From NCBI GenBank assembly GCA_029259815.1, contig JAJDEJ010000052.1, positions 1 through 44,184 of the forward strand: a stretch of 44,184 bases of DNA. The letters run 5' to 3'. Made by a program: the position numbers and the translations under genes. The notes under the pieces were generated by a model. It saw only the letters and a program-made list of their open reading frames with translations. It ran no database searches and was not told where the DNA came from. This stretch comes from Planctomycetaceae bacterium (GTDB lineage: Bacteria; Planctomycetota; Planctomycetia; Planctomycetales; Planctomycetaceae). This document shows positions 25,739 through 33,418 of this stretch, in pieces (the stretch's first letter is position 1; every line of letters begins with the position of its first letter).

Positions 25739-26368
25739 CTACAGGCAAAGCTCCACTTCCAGAAACTGGTGGGGGGCGGTCCGATAGGATTTTGCGAGGA
25801 ATTGCAGAGTCTCCCAGCGAGTCGAGTGGCTGGGACTCTCGAAGCGGGGCGTCTCCGTGGGGAGTTTCGTCAGCAAAGTCTTGCGCACGACCATCGCCCG
25901 CACCTTCTGAGTTCGCACTGCCCCCGCACGTTCACAGGTGAGGCAGATGAGATATGTCCCGACCTCGACCGGCAGTCCCAGGTCGCGTTTGATCTGCCCC
26001 TCGGCGAACTTCTCAGCGATTTCATTCAGCACCGCGTTGAGGTAGTACCAGTAGTCATCCTCAACCAATGGCAGAATCGGGTCGCCTTCAGTCGTCTTGC
26101 GAGCCGCCTCGTTGATCGCCTCGGCGGCCACCGCATTGAGGAACACATCACGGCAGCTCTTTTCGATGATTGTGCGAATCCGCAACATGCCGTTGTCAAT
26201 CGACGTGAGCGACACGTTGATCCGATCGAGAAACTCCTTCTTCGCCCACTCGCTGCGAGCACGACGTCTGCCGAAGAACCAGCCGACCCCCATAAACAGA
26301 CCGGCGGTCACGAACTTGATCCAATGCTCCTCGAAGTGCTCGAAAATGGTTTCGACAAGTTGTTGCAT
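25739..26368 (-). CDS. Hypothetical protein with one membrane segment
   Basis: Protein of 209 residues that I do not recognise. A hydrophobic segment, VTAGLFMGVGWFF (about 20-32), is followed by basic GRRRARSEWAKK, so it is probably N-out/C-in or simply anchored with the bulk in the cytoplasm. The body has amphipathic stretches FLDRINVSLTSIDNGMLRIR and a region with VEVGTYLICLTCERAGAVRT near 140. It sits between two genes for exported cytochrome-type proteins on the same strand, 55 bp before one and 185 bp after the other. Composition resembles its neighbours. Whether it acts with them is unknown. Confidence 0.75.
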   Translation of the reverse strand: MQQLVETIFEHFEEHWIKFVTAGLFMGVGWFFGRRRARSEWAKKEFLDRINVSLTSIDNGMLRIRTIIEKSCRDVFLNAVAAEAINEAARKTTEGDPILPLVEDDYWYYLNAVLNEIAEKFAEGQIKRDLGLPVEVGTYLICLTCERAGAVRTQKVRAMVVRKTLLTKLPTETPRFESPSHSTRWETLQFLAKSYRTAPHQFLEVELCL

Positions 26369-26553
26369 CCCGTGCCATCCTTACGCCATGCGTGGGTTGA
26401 CCTGTTGAGTGATCTCTCTTCCTTCAGTGCAAACGTGACGATCCACATGAGGGATCACTGCTGTTGAGCAGTTTTCTCAACTTCCGGTCGAATGAATGCA
26501 CAGGGATCGCTGGCACCGACCGGGCGAGTGACCGGATGACACCTTTTTTCGCA

Positions 26554-28332
26554 TCACGCGCCGTCGACGACAGTGAATTCGGCTGACGATCCTTCCACCC
26601 GGAACAGTTCCAGCTGCAACGCGTCCGATGATCGGTGTGCAGTGTCAACGCATAGCAGAACCGAATGTCGACCTCTCGGTAACGTCACCGTGAACTCTTG
26701 CTCGACCGATGATCGCGAGCCAATCCACACATGGACGCCCTCTGAAGAATCGAGTGCGATGCCAATTTCGCCTTCCTGGGTCACATCCACCTCAGCCTGC
26801 AGGAAGAGGACTGATTCGGAGTTGCGTATCAGTTCGTCGAGTGGCAACTCGCCATTCACTCGTGAGTAGGCGGGGACCATTGCAGGGTCACCGGCCAGAT
26901 AGTCTTCCAACTGCGTCTCATCGATCGCATCACTCAACAATGCAGCGGGAGGCGATGTCAGCAAGCGCCACCGTTGCACGCGAGGCGTTTGCCGGATCGC
27001 ATACTCCGTGCCCGGCTTGCCGAGCATCGACAGAAACTTCACGAGGTCCACAAACTCCGCGTCCGTCATGAACTTCATCAGCCCCTTGGGCATCAGCGAC
27101 TTGCCTGCGACCTCCTCGTCGATGCTCGCTGTTGGAATCGTCACCTGCTTGCCTGCCGCGTCCTTGAGCACGAGACGCTCGTCGGTGCGGTCGACGACGA
27201 TTCCCTGATGCACCAGACCTTCGTCGGTAATCACCACACGGGTGACGAATGCCTCTTTGATCTGTTGATCCGGGTTGGAAATCGAGTTGATGATGTAGTC
27301 GATGGGCGAACTTGCCCCCAGGGCGCTCAAGTCGGGACCGACCTGTCCGCCTCCTTTGCTGACGGCGTGACACTTCATGCAGGAGAGGTCTGCCCGTCGA
27401 AAGACGGCTTCACCACGAATCGCATCTCCGTCAGCCTCGACCACTTTGCGTTTGGCAGCGACTTGTTCCTTCGTGAATGGCTGTGGGTCGGCGTCGATTC
27501 CCGCGATCTTGCCCAGCGCAGTCGAGAGTTCGGTGTCACTCCGTCCGACGGAGTACATCTGCCGCAGTGCCAGCATGGCGACCTCTTTGGTGGGAGGTGT
27601 CTGCTCAATGGCTGCAGCGAGCTTTGTACTCCCGCCCTGCACATCGAGAAACGCCGAGATGACGTCCGAGGGAAAGTCGCCTGCTCCCAGTTCCTGCAAG
27701 AGGGTCACTGCACGCTTTGCTGCCAAGTCGGTGTCGAGTGCGACGAGGGCGGCGACAGCCTGTTGTCGCGTCTCCAGAGACTCATCGGGGTCTGTCAAAC
27801 CAATGATGGTCTTTCGTGCGGTGTCGCCTCCGATCGACGTCAAGGCGTGGAGGGCTGCTGCCCGAACTTTTGGTGATGCATTCGAGTCAACGAGCAAGGA
27901 CCGCAACCGGTCGTCTGCCTTTGACACTTTCCAGAGTCCTGAGAGCCGGATCGCAATGAGCTGCAGCTCGGTGGAGTCAGTCACAGCCTCTGTGGAAATG
28001 ACCTCTGCGATGCCACTCAGATCGCCAGCGGGGATCACCTGCCGAGTCTCTGCCGCCTCCGCCAACAACTCGAAGGCTTTCAACCGGAGTGCCGCGTCAT
28101 ACGCATCCGCGACAGTTGCCTGCTGATAGACGTAGGCCAGATCGAGTTCGTTGCCGCGACGCGTGATCTGCTCGAGGATCACCCCCATGCGGGCAGCCGG
28201 AACCCGACCGCTCTTCAGCAGTCGCATCACAGGAGCCACCCCACTGGCAGGATCAGCCGCACGAGAGGTCTCCACTCCCATCAACCAAACTGCTCCGACA
28301 ATCAGGAAGCAGGCCTCTTTTGATCTTGACAT
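26554..28332 (-). CDS. HEAT-like repeat plus heme-binding CxxCH protein
   Basis: Protein of 592 residues. Signal peptide: basic MSRSK then a hydrophobic run, with likely cleavage after TSRA. The middle (about 30-290) is helical and Ala-rich with HEAT-like repeats, for example VRAAALHALTSIGG. Next is the planctomycete heme-binding segment with FRRADLSCMKCHAVSKGGGQ (CMKCH), then GPDLSALGASSPIDYIINSI and QIKEAFVTRVV. The C-terminal part (about 440-592) has a PA14-like or sugar-binding-like beta region. Start: ATG at 28332 chosen over 28392 because it begins the signal peptide. The first half of the usual larger fused protein is encoded by the gene immediately upstream (28401-31091). Confidence 0.88.
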   Translation of the reverse strand: MSRSKEACFLIVGAVWLMGVETSRAADPASGVAPVMRLLKSGRVPAARMGVILEQITRRGNELDLAYVYQQATVADAYDAALRLKAFELLAEAAETRQVIPAGDLSGIAEVISTEAVTDSTELQLIAIRLSGLWKVSKADDRLRSLLVDSNASPKVRAAALHALTSIGGDTARKTIIGLTDPDESLETRQQAVAALVALDTDLAAKRAVTLLQELGAGDFPSDVISAFLDVQGGSTKLAAAIEQTPPTKEVAMLALRQMYSVGRSDTELSTALGKIAGIDADPQPFTKEQVAAKRKVVEADGDAIRGEAVFRRADLSCMKCHAVSKGGGQVGPDLSALGASSPIDYIINSISNPDQQIKEAFVTRVVITDEGLVHQGIVVDRTDERLVLKDAAGKQVTIPTASIDEEVAGKSLMPKGLMKFMTDAEFVDLVKFLSMLGKPGTEYAIRQTPRVQRWRLLTSPPAALLSDAIDETQLEDYLAGDPAMVPAYSRVNGELPLDELIRNSESVLFLQAEVDVTQEGEIGIALDSSEGVHVWIGSRSSVEQEFTVTLPRGRHSVLLCVDTAHRSSDALQLELFRVEGSSAEFTVVDGA

Positions 28333-28400
28333 CACCGTCACTGCAGGCACCCTGTGACTCGTTTCTGATCTGCTGGCATTAGCAGAATGCACACGTGCTG

Positions 28401-31091
28401 TTATTCAGCCGCCTGTGCGTCAACCCGTCTCTGCAGCGTCGCCATTGTTTCGTCGAGCGTGTATTGCAGGTACTCGTCCATGTCGAACAACAGAGCCTCT
28501 GCCGAAATATCGAGAGCCGCTTGAGCATCGTCTCCCCGGTAGAAGCTGAGTGCCCGCACGGCTTCGAGTCGCACGCGGGGATGCTCATCGGCGATCTGTT
28601 GTTGCAAGAGTTGGAGTGAGTCGTCCACGCGGTCCAGCCAGAAACTGAGCACACGCGCCGCCGCCGCGCGGACGCGGGGATCATCTGTCGTGAGCAGTCG
28701 ATTCAATAAGTCTTCGTCGACCACATCGTGATGCTGTTTGACCCACAGCCCCTCCAGCAACAACTGTTCAAGTTGCTCGTCATCAGATTTGAGTTTCCCA
28801 ATCCACTCGTCGACGGCTGTGATGACTTCGTCGGTCGGATGTTCACGGAGTTCCCGCCTTGCACGGTAGCGGGTCCGGTCTTCGTACGACTTCAACAGGT
28901 CGAGCAGGTAGGGCACCGATTGCCCCGCGATCAACGGCGGGTCGATGAGCGGTTTGCCCGTGTGCACCACCCGCCAGATGCGACCGTGCGATGTGTCACG
29001 ATTTGGGTCTCGCAGCGAGTGCTGCATGTGTCCCACGAGCGGGTTGAACCAGTCGATGAGATAGAGTGCTCCGTCTGGACCAAATTGAATGTCGACAGGC
29101 CGAAAGTTCGGATCGCTTGATCGCAGCAGCGGTTCGACAGGCTCCGCGATAATGCCCGAGCCCTCATCTTTCACCCGATACTGCAACACTCCCTGAAAAC
29201 CGATGCAGTTATTGAGCAGGTAGTCTCCCTGCATCTCTTTCGGAAAGTTGCGGCTGGAGACGATCTCGCAGCCCGCCGTCGGTCGCCATTGCTTGACAAG
29301 AAACTGTTTGAGATTCGGATGCTTGCGAGGATGATCGACGTCGCCGGAGAATGCCGCGCCAAAGTAGTTTGCCCCTCCCGAGGCATCGGCGACGAAGTTC
29401 TGTCCCCAACGGTCAAACACGTGCCCCCACGGATTGGCGAACGAGTAACTCACGAAGACGTTGAACTTCTCCGTCCGCGGCTCGTACCGAAACACGCCCG
29501 CATTCGCGAGCCGCTGCGGTCCGTAGAGTGTTTCCACCTGAGTGTGATGAAACGTCCCTTCCTGAAAGTAGAGTCCGCCGCCCGGTCCCCACTCGAAGGC
29601 ACTGATCGAGTGATGTGAGTCAGCCGAGTCAAATCCGTGCAGGATCAACCGCTTCTCGTCAGCGCGGTCATCGCCATCTGCGTCCGGGAGGAACATCAGG
29701 TTCGGCTGCTGAGCGACGTACGCGCCACCGTCGCCCAACTCAATCCCGGTCGGCACGTGCAGTCCATCTGCAAAGATGGTCTGCTTGTCCATCCGACCGT
29801 CGCGGTCTGTGTCTTCCAGGATCAGCACCTTGTCGTCGACCGGCGTACCAGGCAGATACATCGGATAAGAGCCCATCGTGGTGACCCACAAACGTCCCTT
29901 TCCGTCGAACGCCATCTGCACCGGATTGTCCAGATCGGGGAATTCGACTTCGGATGCAACGAGTTGAATCTCGAAGCCGTCCGCCAGCGTGAACAGTTCC
30001 AGTGCCTCCTCGGGTGGCGTGATATGCACATCCTGCTCGAAGTTCGTTTCGACGTCCACGAAATCGCCCGTGTTCGAATCGTCGATGGTCTCCGGCACTC
30101 CCTCTCCTGACGAGAGTGCCCAGATCCGTTGGTCTCGATTCGCAACCATCTTGCGGAGCTTCTCGAACTCAGTCGGGAAGTTGACGACACCGAACGGTTT
30201 CTTGCGATCTCCGTAGATGTAGTAGCCATTCACGGCTCGGTAGTCGTACCAGTGCTGGAGGTTCTTTTCCTGCACCGCAGCGTGGAGCAACTCCAACTCG
30301 GCCCCGGCGATCGTCTCCTCTGGTCGATCGCCGAACAGGGCGACATCGAGAATCGGTGCCATTCGGATGTACCCATACTCATTGAGGTGCACACCGTTAA
30401 ACGTCAGCGGATGCTCCTGCCGGTCCATCAACTCTTTCGTTGGCGTGAAGAGATCGACAAATGGCACATCGTTCGCCGCCGCGACTTCCCGTATCGCACT
30501 GGTAGACAGCTGCAGGTTCGCATTGTTCGCATCTCCGGCCATGATGCCGCGATCACGCAGGTTCTCGTTCGAAATCGGCGAGACCAATACCAACTGCGGC
30601 GTCTTCTCGACTTGGCCTTCACCGTCAAACTCCTTCGCCTCGTCAGCCCCCCGCAAGTAGTTCTGATACGGATATTTGAGTTGCCGGACGTCCTTGATGA
30701 ACGACGTCAGATCCTCCCGAAACTGTGCGACGCCAGCCGGACCCGTGAATGATTCGTTGTAACCGAAGAAGGCGAGAATCGTGTCCGGCTGGTGATCAAA
30801 CAGCGTGTGACCATGATCCTGGAAGTCGAGTGACCTCATCCGCACATTGATCGTGTCACCTGACCATCCGAGATTCCGCACTACGAGTTTTTTGTCCGGG
30901 AAGCGGCTCTGTAACAGCGTCTCCCAGTGACCGAAGTGTTGCATCCGCTCGGCGAGCGTGTTGCCGATCAACACAATTTTATCGCCCTGCTCCGGCGGCT
31001 GCGCCACTTGGGCAGGGAGCGATCTCGGTACCACGAACAATGTTAGGAATCCCAGAACAATCGTCAGTGACTGGCTTTTGGGTTGGGGCAT
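28401..31091 (-). CDS. SGNH hydrolase-like plus PVC-type beta-propeller protein
   Basis: Exported protein of 896 residues. Signal peptide about 1-27. An SGNH/GDSL-like domain follows (about 35-260): block I is degenerate (IGNTLAERM instead of GDS), block II NLGWSGDT, block III FFGYNES, block V GVHLNEYGY. From about 370 to 740 there is the planctomycete membrane-bound dehydrogenase-like propeller: VQMAFDGKGRLWVTTMGSYP, EDTDRDGRMDKQTIFADGL, GDYLLNNCIGFQGVLQY and DIQFGPDGALYLIDWFNP. The rest is HEAT-like (about 770-890). In many planctomycetes this continues into a CxxCH segment in one chain; here that part is in the next gene, in another frame. Loss of the block I serine makes esterase activity uncertain. 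Confidence 0.88.
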   Translation of the reverse strand: MPQPKSQSLTIVLGFLTLFVVPRSLPAQVAQPPEQGDKIVLIGNTLAERMQHFGHWETLLQSRFPDKKLVVRNLGWSGDTINVRMRSLDFQDHGHTLFDHQPDTILAFFGYNESFTGPAGVAQFREDLTSFIKDVRQLKYPYQNYLRGADEAKEFDGEGQVEKTPQLVLVSPISNENLRDRGIMAGDANNANLQLSTSAIREVAAANDVPFVDLFTPTKELMDRQEHPLTFNGVHLNEYGYIRMAPILDVALFGDRPEETIAGAELELLHAAVQEKNLQHWYDYRAVNGYYIYGDRKKPFGVVNFPTEFEKLRKMVANRDQRIWALSSGEGVPETIDDSNTGDFVDVETNFEQDVHITPPEEALELFTLADGFEIQLVASEVEFPDLDNPVQMAFDGKGRLWVTTMGSYPMYLPGTPVDDKVLILEDTDRDGRMDKQTIFADGLHVPTGIELGDGGAYVAQQPNLMFLPDADGDDRADEKRLILHGFDSADSHHSISAFEWGPGGGLYFQEGTFHHTQVETLYGPQRLANAGVFRYEPRTEKFNVFVSYSFANPWGHVFDRWGQNFVADASGGANYFGAAFSGDVDHPRKHPNLKQFLVKQWRPTAGCEIVSSRNFPKEMQGDYLLNNCIGFQGVLQYRVKDEGSGIIAEPVEPLLRSSDPNFRPVDIQFGPDGALYLIDWFNPLVGHMQHSLRDPNRDTSHGRIWRVVHTGKPLIDPPLIAGQSVPYLLDLLKSYEDRTRYRARRELREHPTDEVITAVDEWIGKLKSDDEQLEQLLLEGLWVKQHHDVVDEDLLNRLLTTDDPRVRAAAARVLSFWLDRVDDSLQLLQQQIADEHPRVRLEAVRALSFYRGDDAQAALDISAEALLFDMDEYLQYTLDETMATLQRRVDAQAAE

Positions 31092-31338
31092 CGGGTCGTT
31101 TGTTCCATCAAGAAAACAGTGAGAGAGCTGCCGATCGATGAGGCGGGGAGTGGCTCGCAGTGCCGCAAAGACATGATCCGCTGTGGCTCAAGTCGGGTGA
31201 GAACTCCATTCTGACAGTGGTCAGAAGCGTTGTAAACGGACAGAAAGTCAGCGTTTTTTTTACTGGATCGGATGGCAGGTCTCTCAAGGAGACTGGATTG
31301 TGGAAAACTAACTCATCGCTCAATTCGCCAAGAACGGC

Positions 31339-31366
31339 TTGACATTATTGACTATCCGTCAATAAT
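31339..31366 (+). promoter_or_regulatory. Promoter/operator of the tetR-RND operon
   Basis: TTGACA (31339-31344) and AATAAT (31361-31366) are separated by 16 bp, a sigma-70-like promoter. The region between coincides with a perfect palindrome: arms ATTATTGAC (31344-31352) and GTCAATAAT (31358-31366) with a 5-bp spacer. The -10 ends 9 bp before the tetR ATG (31376), so transcription would start at or within a few bases of it. The overlap of operator and promoter fits self-repression by the TetR protein encoded next. Confidence 0.75.
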
Positions 31367-31375
31367 TGACGTATC

Positions 31376-32104
31376 ATGCAAACACTGACCCGCAAACAAC
31401 GAGAGATTCAGGATCGGGAGCAACTGATCCTCGATACGGCGCGCGAAATGTTGACCCACCGGGGATACCTCGGGCTCAACATGGATGCGATCGCCGAGGC
31501 ATTGGAATACTCCAAGGGGACGATCTACAACCATTTCTCCTGCAAGGAAGAGATCATCCTTGCAATGGCGGTGGAAACCATGTCCAAGCGCAGTGAGATG
31601 TTCGACAGGGCCTCGAATCGTCCTGGAGATTCTCGACAGCGACTGACAGGGATCGGAGTTGCCGCAGAGTTGTTTGTGAGGTTGTATCCGGAGCACTTTC
31701 AGGTCGAGCAGATCATTCGATCGGCGTCATTCTGGGAAAAGACCTCTGAGGCACGCCGAAACGCCCTGCGTGGTTGTGAGACCCGCTGCATGGGAATTGT
31801 GGCAGGTATTGTACGTGACGCTCTGTCTCGGGGTGATGTTGAACTCGCTGAGGGGGTTTGCCCGGAGGATCTAGTCTTCGGATTGTGGTCACAAACATTT
31901 GGTGCGTATGCGATTATCGCGACATCGGACTCGCTGTCCCATGTGGGCATCGAAGATCCATTTCGCTCGGTCCGCTACAACATCAACCGCATGTTGGATG
32001 GGTACGGATGGAGGCCTTTGTCGACAGAGTTTGACGATCTTGGTCAGTTTGATGCGATCTGTGAAGAAATCTTCCCTGAAGAGCGGAAGCTGATTGCTGG
32101 GTGA
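31376..32104 (+). CDS. TetR/AcrR-family repressor of the RND operon
   Basis: Regulator of 242 residues. The DNA-binding domain (about 10-65) reads LILDTAREMLTHRGYLGLNM then DAIAEALEYSKGTIYNHFSC. The ligand domain is typical of AcrR-like repressors. The next gene, an RND adaptor, begins 21 bp after the stop, so they share a transcript. A palindrome over the only promoter upstream is the likely operator. Inducer unknown; efflux substrates are the usual ligands in such operons. The ATG at 31376 is the first in frame and matches the promoter distance for a near-leaderless mRNA. Confidence 0.92.
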   Translation: MQTLTRKQREIQDREQLILDTAREMLTHRGYLGLNMDAIAEALEYSKGTIYNHFSCKEEIILAMAVETMSKRSEMFDRASNRPGDSRQRLTGIGVAAELFVRLYPEHFQVEQIIRSASFWEKTSEARRNALRGCETRCMGIVAGIVRDALSRGDVELAEGVCPEDLVFGLWSQTFGAYAIIATSDSLSHVGIEDPFRSVRYNINRMLDGYGWRPLSTEFDDLGQFDAICEEIFPEERKLIAG

Positions 32105-32125
32105 GGCCCCCTTTTTAGACAGGTT

Positions 32126-33415
32126 ATGACGATGCGTCATTTTATGACACTGAGCATTCTTGGTATCCTGCTTGTCTCTGCCGGGGTCGCCATCGTCAAG
32201 GGTTTCGATTCGCGTGGCGCCGTTGACGACACCGAAACAGCGGAGCCACGGCTCGTGCCAGTCGACGTCACGACGATCGAGCCGGTCTCCGAATTCCAAC
32301 AGCGTCGCACGTACACCGGGACCGTGGTTGCACGCCGGCGTAGTGACCTCGCGTTTGAGCGATCAGCCGAGTTGATTTCAATGGAAGTCGACGATGGCGA
32401 TCTCGTCCAGACAGGACAGGTCCTCGCGTCACTGGATGTCCGACGTTTGAACGTCCAGCGACAGCTTCTCGAAGCACAGAAGCAGGAAGCTGAGGCACTC
32501 TTTCAGGAGTTGAAGAACGGCCCGCGACGCCAGACGATCGAAGCGGCCCGAGCAGAAGTCCGGAACCTGTCGGCTCAACGTGATCTGCGAAAACGAAACC
32601 TCTCACGCGATGAAACGTTGCATCAGCAGAACGCGGTCACCCGACAGGCACTGGATGAGTCCGAGCTTTTTGTGGAGTCGTTCGACGCTCAAGTGGCTGC
32701 TGCTGAACAGCAACTGGACGAACTCGTTGAAGGGACTCGTGAAGAGCGGATTGTCGCGCAGAAGGCAATGGTCCGACGACTGCAAGCATCGATTGATGAG
32801 GTGGATGTAAGTATTGAGGACAGCGTGCTCACTGCACCGTTTGATGGCCGCATCGCTCGTCGGCATGTCGACGAAGGAGTCGTCGTCTCTCAAGGAAGTG
32901 CAGTCTTGGAACTCATCGAGACGACCCACCTCGAGGCACGCATCGCTCTGCCGGTAGAGACGGCTTTCAAATTGACAAAACAGATCGAGCACAAGGTGCT
33001 CGTTGGTGGGGCCCCTTACCGTGCGACCGAGAAGACTGTCCTGCCGGATGTCGATCTGGCAACGCGAACACGCATGGTCGTGTTTGAACTCGACGAGGCA
33101 GCCTCGCAATCGGTCGTGTCCGGTGAGATTGCACGTGTCGAGATTTCTGAGACTCTCCCGACGGCTGGCTACTGGTTGCCACAGACCGCTCTCACCCGTG
33201 GCACACACGGGCTGTGGTCCGTCTATGCGGTTGTAACCGACGAGCGAGGTAGCGAGATTGTCGAACGGCGAGAAGTCGAGGTCATCTACACCCAAAGTGA
33301 CCGCGTCCTCTCTCGCGGCACATTGGAGAATGGAGATCGCATCGTCAGTGGAGGATTGCATCGTGTTGTGCCGGGACAAGCCGTGTCGGTCACCCTCACT
33401 GCAACGGGAGGCTGA
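32126..33415 (+). CDS. RND efflux periplasmic adaptor subunit
   Basis: Membrane-fusion protein of 429 residues. An N-terminal hydrophobic segment FMTLSILGILLVSAGVAIV (about 6-24) anchors or exports it. A lipoyl-type half-domain RRSDLAFERSAELISMEVDD precedes a long coiled coil (about 110-220, QLLEAQKQEAEALFQELKNG), then the second half with DSVLTAPFDGRIARRHVDEG (about 232-251) and beta-barrel domains. It links an inner-membrane RND pump to an outer channel. The RND gene starts directly after its stop. No outer-membrane channel gene is seen in the window. Confidence 0.93.
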   Translation: MTMRHFMTLSILGILLVSAGVAIVKGFDSRGAVDDTETAEPRLVPVDVTTIEPVSEFQQRRTYTGTVVARRRSDLAFERSAELISMEVDDGDLVQTGQVLASLDVRRLNVQRQLLEAQKQEAEALFQELKNGPRRQTIEAARAEVRNLSAQRDLRKRNLSRDETLHQQNAVTRQALDESELFVESFDAQVAAAEQQLDELVEGTREERIVAQKAMVRRLQASIDEVDVSIEDSVLTAPFDGRIARRHVDEGVVVSQGSAVLELIETTHLEARIALPVETAFKLTKQIEHKVLVGGAPYRATEKTVLPDVDLATRTRMVVFELDEAASQSVVSGEIARVEISETLPTAGYWLPQTALTRGTHGLWSVYAVVTDERGSEIVERREVEVIYTQSDRVLSRGTLENGDRIVSGGLHRVVPGQAVSVTLTATGG

Positions 33416-33418
33416 TTG

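Noticed and set aside
26974..27876. A 300-residue plus-strand frame opposite the HEAT/CxxCH gene
   Set aside because: Antisense shadow; the minus-strand gene has signal peptide and heme motif.
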